Part shown: one piece after another, positions 36,428 through 46,126 of the stretch
Numbering within the stretch: position 1 is the first letter of the stretch
Layout of the letters: the number at the start of each line of letters is the position of its first letter
Translations under genes and position numbers: made by a program
The notes under the pieces: model-generated
Seen by the model: the letters and a program-made list of their open reading frames with translations, nothing else
Told to the model about the DNA's origin: nothing
Databases searched by the model: none
Origin: Marinoscillum sp. MHG1-6
GTDB taxonomy: Bacteria; Bacteroidota; Bacteroidia; Cytophagales; Cyclobacteriaceae
DNA: 64,000 bases
Reading direction: 5' to 3'
Assembly (NCBI RefSeq): GCF_024714475.1
Contig: NZ_JAMZMI010000006.1
Span: 62,001-126,000, forward strand

Positions 36428-37311
36428 TAGTAATATCTTGGTGAAAAACTATTTTTCCTTGACTTCTTAAACAGGTAGTGTAACGCAATCTCGTGCGATC
36501 CTACCCCATGAAAGCTCACGTCTCCCACAAGGCCTTCTGCTGAATAACCCAGTCGTAACTGATCCGTGACATTCAACTGTACCAATAATGCTGCCACGTT
36601 ACGGAGGCTATAAGACGCACCCACCCCGAGCACCTCTTTAAAGGTCAGGGTAGCATTAAAAATCATTTCCTTTATCTCAACTTCCCCTACCCGTGCAAGC
36701 ATATTTGGCTTAAGCACCAGATTAGGGTTTAATTCAAATCCGTAACCAATCACCCCAATCAACTCTCGATAGTCATTGCCCAACTCTTCATCAATCAAAA
36801 TCTGGGGCATTGAGGCTCCAAAGTAGAACTTGTCATTATAAGCCAGGAAGCCTACTCCGAAATTCGGGTTAAGAATACGATTAGTCTCATTAAAGACAGG
36901 ATCGTCTGGGGCACGGGTGTTCAGAGATGCGTAATCTACCTCGCCCATGGAAACTCCTCCCTGTAAGCCTGCTGAGAGCTTTAAGGTACGTGTCTGTATT
37001 TTGTACGAATAGGCTGCATATACGCCTGAGTTGCGGGTTGCTCCAAAGGTCTCATTCCAGATATACGCCCCCACACCTGCCTGATCTTTCATAATTGGCG
37101 CGTGCATCCCAATGTTCTGATTCGCCGGTGCCCCTTCAATCGTTAGATTCTGAAACCTGAACTGGGAACTGATACTAGGGGCATCAAAGAAGCCGGTGAA
37201 TGCCGGATTGATCGGAAGGGGGTTAAACATATACTGATAACTCGTACTTCCTCCCTGCCCAAAAACCTGAACAGCTGTAAACAGCAATATATAGGTCAGT
37301 ATCTTTCTCAT
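36427..37311 (-). CDS. PorP/SprF family T9SS membrane protein
   Basis: A 294-residue outer membrane barrel with signal peptide (MRKILTYILLFTAVQVFGQ) and the family signature YMFNPLPINPAFTGF near the mature N-terminus, ending HYLFKKSRKNSF. SprF-type proteins lie downstream of large gliding/adhesin cargo genes and are needed for their secretion or surface attachment. Here it overlaps the cargo gene by ATGA (37308-37311), so synthesis is coupled. Confidence 0.92.
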   Translation of the reverse strand: MRKILTYILLFTAVQVFGQGGSTSYQYMFNPLPINPAFTGFFDAPSISSQFRFQNLTIEGAPANQNIGMHAPIMKDQAGVGAYIWNETFGATRNSGVYAAYSYKIQTRTLKLSAGLQGGVSMGEVDYASLNTRAPDDPVFNETNRILNPNFGVGFLAYNDKFYFGASMPQILIDEELGNDYRELIGVIGYGFELNPNLVLKPNMLARVGEVEIKEMIFNATLTFKEVLGVGASYSLRNVAALLVQLNVTDQLRLGYSAEGLVGDVSFHGVGSHEIALHYLFKKSRKNSFSPRYY

Positions 37312-39953
37312 CTTTTCAAGACTACAAAGCCGGTTAATCTTTTCCCTGTACCTGTATCCACTACATAATAATAGGTGCCATCATCAGCTGGCCCATTACC
37401 GGATTTCTTCAATGAAGTTCCAGTCCAGATAATCCCATGGTTGTCGTATCCCTTTGCCTCATAGATGACGTTATAATATTGATCCGTCACATATACAGTG
37501 TTGTTCGGGAACTCAGTAATACCGTCAATCCACCACACATCGTTGATCCCATCTCCATTAGGAGAAAACGCTTCATAAGCCTTCAATGGAGGAATGGGCA
37601 AGGTAAATTTCACCTTCAGGATTGATTCCACACAAACCTCGGGAATCCCCTTATCACAAATAATAATGATAATTTCATCCGTTCCTTTATACTCATCAGG
37701 GTTGGGGATGTATCGAATAACACTGTCATTTTCAATCACTATATCCCCCAATACCGTGGCAGGTGTCTGGTCCTGAACTATGAATAATCCTTCATCCTCA
37801 GGGTCGGCATCATTATCCAACAAATCCATGGTAAACTCATCAGCATTAAAAATTTCAATCTCATCCACACCCAAAATAGGGGTATAGTTTACCGGATTAA
37901 GATTAAGCGCCACTACATAAGTCTGACAAATCGGATAATCATTATCATCACAGATCGTGACCATTGTTTCTGCTGTGCCATATTGGTTAAGGTCCGGCAG
38001 GTAATTCATACAAATGTTCGTACCTGAAAGCTCAAAAGTGAAATTGCCCGGCCCGGAAAGGCTATCAAAGGATTCCAGATATACAGAATCCCCTTCTACA
38101 TCCACAAAAGGCAGACACATACTGATCGTATCATTTTCGTTCACCTCGAAAGTGGCCGTATAAGTCATTAGGTCCGCGTCGGTCAATACCGGAGCGGTAT
38201 TCGTTTCAAATACCTCGCAGACAATTTCAATATCCGTACAACCCTCCGGATCACCGTTATCACATATGGTCAGCGTCACTGTATCGAGTCCGATAAAATC
38301 AGTGTCGGGAGTGTAATTCATACAAATTCGATCATTGGTATTATCAACCGATGAAATCAAAGTGCCCTGTGCCGTGGAGGTAATAGAACTTTCAAATACA
38401 GAATTACTGTTAAAGTCCACCATACTCACACAGCTATCAATCTGGGTGTTCTTCAACAATGGTAGATAAATATTGTTGACAATACCTCCGGCGTCATTTA
38501 CCAGTACCGGTAAGTAATTGATGGGTACAATTACGGTAAGTTCGCTACAGAGGGATACGGGTCTGTCGTCGCAGATATTAAATCGCAATACAGCCTGTGT
38601 GGCTGAATCATCCGGGTTGGGATGATAAGTGAATTTCAAGCTGTCTCCCACAATACTTGCTGAAAGTGAATCAAGGTTACCCATGAGCACTGTATCTCTT
38701 GTGAGAATAATATCGTCCCGCTCCCGATCAGTAACCTGAATGGCTACTTCCAGCACCTCATTTACCAATCCCCCAATGATCACCGTATCCTTTCCCGCAG
38801 TAGCAAAAGCGGGGGCTGTATTCACTGTTGGAATTTGAACCTGGATCACCACAGAATCACATCGTGGAGCAATAGGATTATCATCACAAATGATCACCTT
38901 TAAAAACTCAGAGCCCAGCGCATCAGGATTTGCATCATAATCAAAGCATAAATCCCCCGTTTGCGAAACCGTTCCATATTGATAAGGATCTCCTGTGGTA
39001 GTGGTAATAGTTTGAATCGCACTATTATCCCCTTCTAAATCCAGGGTCTCAATGCATATATCAATCAGTGAGTCAGGGTCCGCTCCATAATAGATACTAT
39101 CTACTCGAGCGCCAAAGTTGAGGATTCTTGGAGGATCATTTACTTGCGTGACATTTACTTTGAAAACCGTATTAGTACACAACAACCCATCATTCTCATC
39201 ACAGATACTCAGCTCGAAATAATCAGTCCCTACAAAGTCCGGAGCCGAAAGAAAATCCACACTCTTCGGGTTAGCCCCATTGACCACCACCGTTCCTTCG
39301 GTCTCTGCAGTGCTTGAAACCGCTACCGTATATCCATCTCCCTCCAGGTCATAGGCGTTCGGAAAAATGTTTTTTAGCTTATCCTCCTCTGCTGTATAAA
39401 CCAGGGTATCCGCCGGAATACTGGAATTTGAATTATAGTACCAGGGAGCATCATTAACAGGATTTATACCAATATTTCTGGTAAAAGTATTACTGGTACC
39501 ATTGGCATCGGTGACCTGAAATGAAACTGTTCTCACAACCACATTTGGAGTGTCGCTCTTATTTATATATTGAATTGAACGGAAAAGAGCCTGGTAATCT
39601 AAAGCTTTATCATTAGTAGACCCCCCCGTTGCAAAGCCTCCTAATCGATACCTTCCTAATGGCTCATCCCAAACTGCAGCAATTGGCGTCGAACCTAATG
39701 ATATAATTAACGAATCCTCATCCAAATCATAATTCCCTGAGATCTGAACGTATCCTTCTAATACTTGCTTGGATGATACATTGGTAAAAACTGTTAAACT
39801 AGCATCAACCGTCAGTGCGCCTTGATTCTCAGTATATGTAAGTTGAGCAGAGTTACCAGCAAGGGATGGCTCCAATTGTGCAAAAGCTGTTCCTGTAATA
39901 AAGGTGAGCAGGAAGCAGTAACTAACTAGACGGTAAAGCAGTGAGTCAAGCAT
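37308..39953 (-). CDS. Large repeat surface protein with gliding-motility-type (type B) C-terminal domain
   Basis: An 881-residue exported protein with signal peptide to about residue 26. The middle consists of Ig/cadherin-like repeats of roughly 100 residues. Six end in a related motif with paired cysteines: ELSICDENDGLLC, VIICDDNPIAPRC, FNICDDRPVSLC, LTICDNGDPEGC, VTICDDNDYPIC, IIICDKGIPEVC. The final 90 residues are the CHU_C/gliding-associated domain (AFSPNGDGINDVW ... TYYYVVDTGTGKRLTGFVVLKR), a type B T9SS signal. Acidic Asp/Asn-rich turns suggest Ca2+ binding. Probably a surface adhesin, secreted with the help of the adjacent SprF. Confidence 0.88.
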   Translation of the reverse strand: MLDSLLYRLVSYCFLLTFITGTAFAQLEPSLAGNSAQLTYTENQGALTVDASLTVFTNVSSKQVLEGYVQISGNYDLDEDSLIISLGSTPIAAVWDEPLGRYRLGGFATGGSTNDKALDYQALFRSIQYINKSDTPNVVVRTVSFQVTDANGTSNTFTRNIGINPVNDAPWYYNSNSSIPADTLVYTAEEDKLKNIFPNAYDLEGDGYTVAVSSTAETEGTVVVNGANPKSVDFLSAPDFVGTDYFELSICDENDGLLCTNTVFKVNVTQVNDPPRILNFGARVDSIYYGADPDSLIDICIETLDLEGDNSAIQTITTTTGDPYQYGTVSQTGDLCFDYDANPDALGSEFLKVIICDDNPIAPRCDSVVIQVQIPTVNTAPAFATAGKDTVIIGGLVNEVLEVAIQVTDRERDDIILTRDTVLMGNLDSLSASIVGDSLKFTYHPNPDDSATQAVLRFNICDDRPVSLCSELTVIVPINYLPVLVNDAGGIVNNIYLPLLKNTQIDSCVSMVDFNSNSVFESSITSTAQGTLISSVDNTNDRICMNYTPDTDFIGLDTVTLTICDNGDPEGCTDIEIVCEVFETNTAPVLTDADLMTYTATFEVNENDTISMCLPFVDVEGDSVYLESFDSLSGPGNFTFELSGTNICMNYLPDLNQYGTAETMVTICDDNDYPICQTYVVALNLNPVNYTPILGVDEIEIFNADEFTMDLLDNDADPEDEGLFIVQDQTPATVLGDIVIENDSVIRYIPNPDEYKGTDEIIIIICDKGIPEVCVESILKVKFTLPIPPLKAYEAFSPNGDGINDVWWIDGITEFPNNTVYVTDQYYNVIYEAKGYDNHGIIWTGTSLKKSGNGPADDGTYYYVVDTGTGKRLTGFVVLKR

Positions 39954-40256
39954 AACAGCTTAAAATTATGATATTCAGCGGGATAAACAAGTAAACAAAA
40001 ATAAGAATTGTTCTAACAATGCTAAAAATCATGCAATAATTTTCCCAATTAGCAGTTTTAATAGGTTTGTCCGCCTAATGAAATTTACTTGTGTTGTGCC
40101 GGGAATGCAAGATTATTTCTTTGAAAGGGATAATTATTTCGACGAAAAATCTTGAAGTAAGTCAAACTCACTAAGTGCAATTTAACTGGAGCAAATAACA
40201 GATCTATTGTCATGTCATTTAAGTAGTTAGGTATATTTGATTCAAACATTACAGAA
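39954..40256. other. Divergent intergenic region with promoters for both sides
   Basis: Minus-strand TATTTTTG at 39996-40003 is an exact -7 match for the adhesin operon. Plus-strand TATATTTG at 40232-40239 is an exact -7 match for the sulfotransferase gene, 17 bases before its start. No gene was seen. Confidence 0.45.
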
Positions 40257-40859
40257 TTGCATGCCACTATTAAATACAACAAAGTTTTTTGCATCGGACT
40301 ATCGAGAACCGGAACCACCTCCCTGCATGAACTACTTCAGGAATTGGATTTGAGAAGCGTTCATTACATTGAGCCACTAATTGAAGGAAAGGATTGGACA
40401 TTGGTGGATCACAATGATGCCATCAGTGACACACCGATACCGCTACTCTTCAAATCATGCGACCAACGATATCCGCACAGTAAATTCATTCTTACCACTC
40501 GTAATAAAGATGCATGGCTCGATTCAATGAAGTGGTTGTTTCGTCACGGAAAGGTGATTTGGAATTGGCCCAGGTCCGTCGATCAATATCATAGGGAGCT
40601 CTATGGCACCAAGAACTATGATCAAAAAAAATTAAGTCGGGCCTTCGATGAGTATCATGATAAGGCGAGATCATATTTTAAGGACAGACCAGAGGACCTG
40701 CTCGAAATCAATATTGATAATGGCTTTGAGGTGAAGGCTATCTGTGACTTTCTTAATGTCCCATTAAAAAAGGTCACTCCAATTCATATAAGAGATAGAA
40801 GAAGCGCGAGTTTCCAAGAGTTTATTAAATACAAATTGAGGTGGCTTTTGACTCGGTGA
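40257..40859 (+). CDS. Sulfotransferase family protein
   Basis: A 200-residue P-loop protein. The PAPS 5'-phosphosulfate loop is GLSRTGTTSLHE (14-25). A second block FILTTRNKDAWLDSMKWLF matches the 3'-phosphate segment (arginine in TTRN). It should transfer sulfate from PAPS to an acceptor such as a glycan or lipid. The most likely start is TTG at 40257; no in-frame ATG occurs near the conserved N-terminus and an in-frame stop lies at 40224. Stand-alone gene facing away from the adhesin operon. Confidence 0.8.
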   Translation: MHATIKYNKVFCIGLSRTGTTSLHELLQELDLRSVHYIEPLIEGKDWTLVDHNDAISDTPIPLLFKSCDQRYPHSKFILTTRNKDAWLDSMKWLFRHGKVIWNWPRSVDQYHRELYGTKNYDQKKLSRAFDEYHDKARSYFKDRPEDLLEINIDNGFEVKAICDFLNVPLKKVTPIHIRDRRSASFQEFIKYKLRWLLTR

Positions 40860-41291
40860 TTGGGTAACCAATATGTTTATTACTTATAAGTGTTTAATCC
40901 TTGTACAGATCCATGAACACAATTGCTACTAAAACACATTGGAAATCACCAAGATTCAGAAGACATACTTCATTCTGTTTGCCTGCCCAAAAGAACGAAG
41001 CAAGAAAAGGGCACCACGAAAAACCCTTTTTCCCCAGCTCACCACACTAACCTCAAAAGTGCCACGCTTTTCGTGGACACCCAGCCGCACCCTAGATTCG
41101 CGTACAAAAAAGATGGACCCTACTCCATAAGATGGTTTTGAGTCTAGTCCCCAGGGTTCACTAGCAACTCGTGATATTAATACTTCAACTTCACCACCCA
41201 ATCTGTATTCTGAACAGCTAAAGCATTAAACAGATTTAATCAACGAGTAAACAGCCTTATCTCAACAAGGCTGCTACATCCTTCAATTCCT
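40860..41291. other. Non-coding region, possible dispersed repeat (about 40940-41200)
   Basis: No convincing gene. The stretch 40940-41200 stays open in two plus frames and one minus frame (minus 40956-41201) and looks less AT-rich than ordinary spacers, with a hairpin CCACG / CGTGG at 41062-41076. Such multi-frame openness suggests a structured or repetitive element rather than a protein. The right end contains an AGCCTT...AAGGCT stem (about 41252-41273). Confidence 0.35.
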
Positions 41292-42353
41292 TCAATCCTT
41301 TACCCGGCTAAACCTGAGAGCTTTGAGCATGAAGTCCGGCAGAGGCTTTAATGGGTCACGTTTCTCAACATTCAGGAAGATTCCCAGTTTTTCCAGAATC
41401 GGAATTTTATATACCTCGATCATTTCGATTAGGATGCCATCAGGATCATCGATATAGGTACAATGGACCCTCGTCGTACCTCCCATGTCCAGGGTGTCTT
41501 TGGTGTCGCAGGTAAAACCGAAACCTTTGGCATCTAAGTCTTCGCCGAGATCTTTCATGCCACGCACATCCAAACCAACATGCACAAATCCCACATCTCC
41601 CCAGATACGACCTTTCCAGATTTTCTTAGGTGAGTAATCAATCGCCTGGACCAATTCAATGTAAGTATCTGCGGAAACCTTGGCAAAACCACCACCCGGA
41701 GGGTTTGATTGTGTCAATCGAATTCGTCTGAATTGTTTTTCACCACCCGGCAAGCTTTCAAAATCCATAAAAACACCGGTCTTGTCATATACTACTTTGT
41801 CATAGCCCAGTATGTCGGCATAGAGCTCCAATGACTTATCAATATTAGATACACCAATCACGCAGCCATTAGGACCACCGGTAATATGTTTGCCTTTGGT
41901 ATAGAAGTTTTGACCTGGAAGTATTTGAAAAATCAATCCATTAGGATCCTCGCAGTAAAAGGTCAACCCGCCTTCCGGCAATTCCACAACGTCAGAAAGT
42001 AGCTTAGCACCATTTTCCTTGAAATACTGGTAGGTCTCGGCTACATCTCGTGCCTTAATCTGGTTGATATAAATGCCTATATCTCCAAGCTGAGTTTCGA
42101 AGTTCGGCCTTTTAGGAACAAACGAAGTCGGATTCACCACCTCCATGGCGCAACCACCCTGCAGGTTGAGGATCATCGTCGCACGTTTAGTGATCGTCTT
42201 GTTGTGGGTGTAAACATCCATCAACGGTGCTGGTGCTACTCCATCAAAAATGGGAATGTCCATCCCTAAGAATTTACGATACCATTTCTGAGACTCTTCT
42301 GAGTCCGCTACTCCTACACCAATGTGCTGAATTCCGTTTATGCGTTTGTACAT
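41292..42353 (-). CDS. VOC family protein with two glyoxalase-fold modules
   Basis: A 353-residue protein of the vicinal oxygen chelate superfamily. Module one begins INGIQHIGVGVADSEESQKWYRKFLGMDIP and ends GLTFYCEDPNGLIFQILPGQ. Module two begins GPNGCVIGVSNIDKSLELYADILGYDKVVYD and ends VHCTYIDDPDGILIEMIEVYKIP. Potential metal ligands (H and E at the module ends) are present. The layout is like extradiol dioxygenases or 4-hydroxyphenylpyruvate-type enzymes, but the reaction cannot be assigned. It follows uvrB by 43 bases. Confidence 0.82.
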   Translation of the reverse strand: MYKRINGIQHIGVGVADSEESQKWYRKFLGMDIPIFDGVAPAPLMDVYTHNKTITKRATMILNLQGGCAMEVVNPTSFVPKRPNFETQLGDIGIYINQIKARDVAETYQYFKENGAKLLSDVVELPEGGLTFYCEDPNGLIFQILPGQNFYTKGKHITGGPNGCVIGVSNIDKSLELYADILGYDKVVYDKTGVFMDFESLPGGEKQFRRIRLTQSNPPGGGFAKVSADTYIELVQAIDYSPKKIWKGRIWGDVGFVHVGLDVRGMKDLGEDLDAKGFGFTCDTKDTLDMGGTTRVHCTYIDDPDGILIEMIEVYKIPILEKLGIFLNVEKRDPLKPLPDFMLKALRFSRVKD

Positions 42354-42396
42354 GTGCTATTGATTGTCATTTTCGAGGCTCAAAAATAATCGGATT

Positions 42397-44421
42397 TCAC
42401 GATCTCTCTTTGAGCAATTTCTGGATCTCGAGCATTTCGTCCCTTAATCGAGCTGCTTCCATAAAATCCAGGTCTTTGGCTGCCTTCTCCATTTTTCTTT
42501 TGGTCTCGGCTTCCAACTTCTGCAATTGGTCTTTGGCCATATAAGCGACCACCGGATCGGCCGCAATACTTGCTTCCTCCTCGCCGGTATAATACTTCTT
42601 CCCGCCTTTTTTCTTATCTGCAACACTTGTTTGCCCGAGTACCGCTTCCCTGTTTTTGATAATGGTGGTCGGAACGATCCCATGCTCTTCATTATAAGCC
42701 TGCTGAATGCTGCGTCTTCGATTCGTCTCGTCAATGGCCTTCCGCATAGAATCGGTAATCTTATCTGCATACATAACGACGCGACCATTGGCATTTCTTG
42801 CCGCACGACCAATGGTCTGAACAAGGGAGCGCTCATTACGCAAAAACCCCTCTTTATCAGCATCCAATATGGCTACGAGCGAAACTTCCGGAAGGTCAAG
42901 TCCCTCTCTCAGTAGATTAACTCCTACTAGCACATCAAACACCCCCAGGCGCAATTCCCTCAGAATCTCTACACGATCCAGCGTGTCCACTTCAGAGTGG
43001 ATATACCTGGTCCTCACGCTCGCATTCATCAGGTATTTGGTTAGCTCCTCAGCCATTCGCTTGGTCAATGTCGTTACAAGCACCCTCTCCTCTCGTTCTA
43101 CACGCAGCTGTATTTCCTCCATCAGGTCATCAATCTGATTCACGCTCGGACGTACATCAATGATCGGATCCAACAGACCCGTCGGTCGGATCAGCTGCTC
43201 TACGACCACCCCTTCAGACTTTCTAAGTTCATACTCTGACGGTGTAGCACTTACAAAAAGCACCTGATTGATCATCTCTTCGAATTCGTTGAAGGTCAAT
43301 GGACGGTTATCCAGCGCTGAAGGTAATCGAAATCCATAATCCACCAGGTTGACCTTTCGACTCCTGTCACCTCCCCACATGGCTCTGACCTGTGGTACAG
43401 TTACGTGACTCTCATCAATCATTAATAGAAAATCATCCGGGAAATAATCCAGCAAACAGAACGGACGTGCTCCCGGTTCTCGTCGATCAAAATACCTTGA
43501 ATAGTTCTCGACACCCGAACAGTAGCCTATCTCACGGATCATCTCCAGATCAAACTCTGTGCGTTCTTTTAATCGCTTGGCCTCAAGAAATCTACGTTCA
43601 TCCTCAAAAAACTGAACCTGCGCCACCATGTCATTCTGGATCTCTTTGATCGCAACCTGCAACTGGTCTTTCCCTGTCACAAATAAGTTCGCAGGGAAGA
43701 TGGTCACCATTCGTTCGTCCCCCAACTTCTCTCCCGAAACCGGATCAACCCTGTGGATGGCCTCAATCTCATCCCCCCAGAAAATAAAGCGATAAGCAAA
43801 GTCGGCATAGGCCAAAAAGATATCCACCGTATCGCCTTTTACCCGAAAGGTTCCTCGCTTAAAGTCCGTTTCTGTACGACTATAAAGGATGTCGACCAGA
43901 GAAAACAAAAACTGGTTTCGGGGAATTTCCTCGCCTTCCTGAAAACGAAGTACGTTTTTTCCGAACTCTTCCGGATTTCCAATACCATAAATACACGACA
44001 CCGATGCTACTACGATCACATCTCTGCGCCCGGAAAGCAATGCCGAAGTCGCACTCAGGCGGAGTTTCTCAATTTCCTCGTTAATGGATAGATCTTTTTC
44101 TATATAAAGGCCGGTGGTAGGAAGAAAGGCTTCCGGCTGGTAGTAGTCGTAATACGAGATAAAATACTCCACGGCGTTCTCCGGAAAAAAACTCTTGAAC
44201 TCACCGTAAAGCTGGGCTGCCAGGGTTTTGTTATGACATAAAATCAGTGTTGGCCGATTGGTCTGAGCGATCACATTGGCCATCGTAAAGGTTTTACCTG
44301 ACCCGGTTACCCCGAGCAACACCTGTGCTGCCTCGCCACTTTCTATTCCTTCAGATAGCTGCTCAATGGCTTTCGGTTGATCTCCCGTAGGTGTGTATTC
44401 TGAGGTAAGCTTAAAGTCCAT
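42397..44421 (-). CDS. uvrB: Excinuclease ABC subunit B
   Basis: A 674-residue DNA repair helicase. Walker A is GVTGSGKT (37-44), the DNA-wedging hairpin is [12 protein letters not shown], the helicase motif is DESHVT, and motif VI lies in [22 protein letters not shown]. The C-terminal UVR domain (about 635-670, [22 protein letters not shown]) contacts UvrC. It follows aroE by three bases, so the two are co-transcribed. Confidence 0.97.
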   Translation of the reverse strand: MDFKLTSEYTPTGDQPKAIEQLSEGIESGEAAQVLLGVTGSGKTFTMANVIAQTNRPTLILCHNKTLAAQLYGEFKSFFPENAVEYFISYYDYYQPEAFLPTTGLYIEKDLSINEEIEKLRLSATSALLSGRRDVIVVASVSCIYGIGNPEEFGKNVLRFQEGEEIPRNQFLFSLVDILYSRTETDFKRGTFRVKGDTVDIFLAYADFAYRFIFWGDEIEAIHRVDPVSGEKLGDERMVTIFPANLFVTGKDQLQVAIKEIQNDMVAQVQFFEDERRFLEAKRLKERTEFDLEMIREIGYCSGVENYSRYFDRREPGARPFCLLDYFPDDFLLMIDESHVTVPQVRAMWGGDRSRKVNLVDYGFRLPSALDNRPLTFNEFEEMINQVLFVSATPSEYELRKSEGVVVEQLIRPTGLLDPIIDVRPSVNQIDDLMEEIQLRVEREERVLVTTLTKRMAEELTKYLMNASVRTRYIHSEVDTLDRVEILRELRLGVFDVLVGVNLLREGLDLPEVSLVAILDADKEGFLRNERSLVQTIGRAARNANGRVVMYADKITDSMRKAIDETNRRRSIQQAYNEEHGIVPTTIIKNREAVLGQTSVADKKKGGKKYYTGEEEASIAADPVVAYMAKDQLQKLEAETKRKMEKAAKDLDFMEAARLRDEMLEIQKLLKERS

Positions 44422-44424
44422 TGT

Positions 44425-45165
44425 TTATTGATTCCATATTTCCCAGGAGCGCTCTGCCTGCCTCTCAAGCATTTCTGCACCATTCATTATTTGAGCACCC
44501 TTTGCTTTTCCTTTTTGGAGAAAGAGTGTCTCTGACGGGTTATAAACCAAATCATATAAATAGTGCTTATCCGAAAGCTCAGAATAAGGCAGATCCGGGC
44601 AAGTATCAACCTTAGGATACGTACCCAGCGGAGTAGTGTTTACAATCAACTGTACTTCCTGCATCTTTTCTTTACATTCATTTAACTGATCATAAGAAAT
44701 GGTGTTTGCTGTCGCTCGCCGTGACACCAGTTGGTACTCAATATGCAGGTCAGCCAAAGCTACCTCCACGGCTTTCGAGGCACCACCTGTCCCAAGGATA
44801 ATTGCGTTTTTTACAGGGTGGTTTTCTCCAATGAATTTCTCCAGAGACCGCTTAAAGCCTACATAATCGCTATTGTAACCAATGAGGCCCTCCTGTTGTC
44901 TTTTGATGACGTTAACAGCCCCTACCCTTTCTGCACTGGCATCCAATCCGTCCAAAAATGGCATCACATTTTGTTTATGTGGCACGGTGACATTCACGCC
45001 AACCAGCTCGGGGTCCTCCCAAAGTTTGACAAACTCGTCAACAGATTCCATTTCAAAAAGGTCATAGAAATGATCAGCTAACCCTAGCTGTTCAAACTTG
45101 GCAGTAAAATATTTTTTTGAAAACGAGTGTGTGAGCGGAAACCCTATCAGGCCAAATTTTCTCAT
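44425..45165 (-). CDS. aroE: Shikimate dehydrogenase
   Basis: A 246-residue enzyme reducing 3-dehydroshikimate with NADPH. GFPLTHSFSKKYF is the substrate site, VNVTVPHKQNV contains the catalytic lysine K64, and ILGTGGASKAVEVAL is the NADP-binding loop. VNTTPLGTYP and YDLVYNPSETLFLQKGKAKGAQIMNGAEMLERQAERSWEIW complete the family pattern. The upstream terminator (45192-45221) suggests aroE-uvrB-VOC can be a separate transcription unit. Confidence 0.94.
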   Translation of the reverse strand: MRKFGLIGFPLTHSFSKKYFTAKFEQLGLADHFYDLFEMESVDEFVKLWEDPELVGVNVTVPHKQNVMPFLDGLDASAERVGAVNVIKRQQEGLIGYNSDYVGFKRSLEKFIGENHPVKNAIILGTGGASKAVEVALADLHIEYQLVSRRATANTISYDQLNECKEKMQEVQLIVNTTPLGTYPKVDTCPDLPYSELSDKHYLYDLVYNPSETLFLQKGKAKGAQIMNGAEMLERQAERSWEIWNQ

Positions 45166-45191
45166 GAAGCAGTATGATTAAAAGGGGCGTA

Positions 45192-45221
45192 AAAATAAAA
45201 AAAGCGACTCTTATAAGTCGC
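45192..45221 (-). terminator. Rho-independent terminator after DUF368 gene
   Basis: Minus-strand stem GCGACT / AGTCGC with a 6-base loop is followed by TTTTTTTATTTTT. Confidence 0.85.
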
Positions 45222-45229
45222 CTGCGTGC

Positions 45230-46126
45230 TTAGTTATTCGTACCGGCTGATTTCTCTATCCCCCATACCAAAAGGAACCCGATAACCATCAGCCCCAGCG
45301 CGATCAAAAAGTTATTATCCATTTCCGGGAAATACCAATCATATCCTGTCGCTTTTTCTTTACCACTCTCCAGCGCCATGTACTGAGTGATCTTCCATGG
45401 CCAGATAATCACGAGAGAACCCGCCACGAACCCTGTGAGTAAACTCACGGTAGCGTCCTGAAAATTTTTAAACAGGTAGGAAAGGAGTCTGGCAAATAAC
45501 ACCAACCCAACGATACAGCCAATCGCAATAGGTACCAGAATAGCAAAATTAAAACTACTGATCCCCTGCATCACCAGGACATAGTTACCCATTAGCAACA
45601 GTACATATGAACCTGACAATCCCGGCAAAATCATGCTGGAAATGGCAACTGCCCCACACACAATGAGGTACAAGAATGAACTATCAGGCTCTGCGGGAGG
45701 AAGAAAAGCTATTGCAACAGCAATGGCAGTTCCAATCAACAGAAAAATAATATTGATCACATTGAATACACCAATCTGTTTTCCTACACCAAGAATTGAA
45801 GCAATGATCAACCCAAAGAAAAAGGCCAGGGTCAGCGTTTCATAATTGACAAAAGCCAGTTCTAATACTTTCGCAAGGCTAACAATGCTGATTGCTACCC
45901 CAAGCAATATTGAGAACAGGAAGTAAAAATCTGTCTTCTCAACAAATGCTTTCCACTGACCCGATAACAGCAATTTGATTACAGAAAGATCGAAGGACTT
46001 AACCGAATTGATCAACCGCTCATAGATTCCTGTAATAAAGGCGATGGTTCCACCGGATACGCCAGGAATTACATTGGCCGCCCCCATGGCTAAACCTTTG
46101 AGGGCATGTCCGATGTATTGCTTCAT
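45230..46126 (-). CDS. DUF368 family membrane protein (undecaprenyl-phosphate translocase family)
   Basis: A 298-residue protein with about eight to nine hydrophobic segments. GLAMGAANVIPGVSGGTIAFITGIYERLINSV is the family signature, and ISSMILPGLSGSYVLLLMGNY is its internal repeat. DUF368 proteins have been shown in other bacteria to recycle the C55-phosphate lipid carrier across the inner membrane (PopT-type). A polysaccharide export operon lies upstream, which fits lipid-carrier demand. The start overlaps the ComA-like gene as ATGA. Confidence 0.9.
   Translation of the reverse strand: MKQYIGHALKGLAMGAANVIPGVSGGTIAFITGIYERLINSVKSFDLSVIKLLLSGQWKAFVEKTDFYFLFSILLGVAISIVSLAKVLELAFVNYETLTLAFFFGLIIASILGVGKQIGVFNVINIIFLLIGTAIAVAIAFLPPAEPDSSFLYLIVCGAVAISSMILPGLSGSYVLLLMGNYVLVMQGISSFNFAILVPIAIGCIVGLVLFARLLSYLFKNFQDATVSLLTGFVAGSLVIIWPWKITQYMALESGKEKATGYDWYFPEMDNNFLIALGLMVIGFLLVWGIEKSAGTNN

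Noticed and set aside
37308-39953. CRISPR-like or tandem DNA repeats in the adhesin gene
   Set aside because: The repeats are at protein level, about 100 residues each and diverged in DNA; no short identical repeats with spacers exist.
40956-41201. Minus-strand 81-residue protein
   Set aside because: Composition is unusual, two plus frames are open over the same bases, and no promoter, family or partner is visible.
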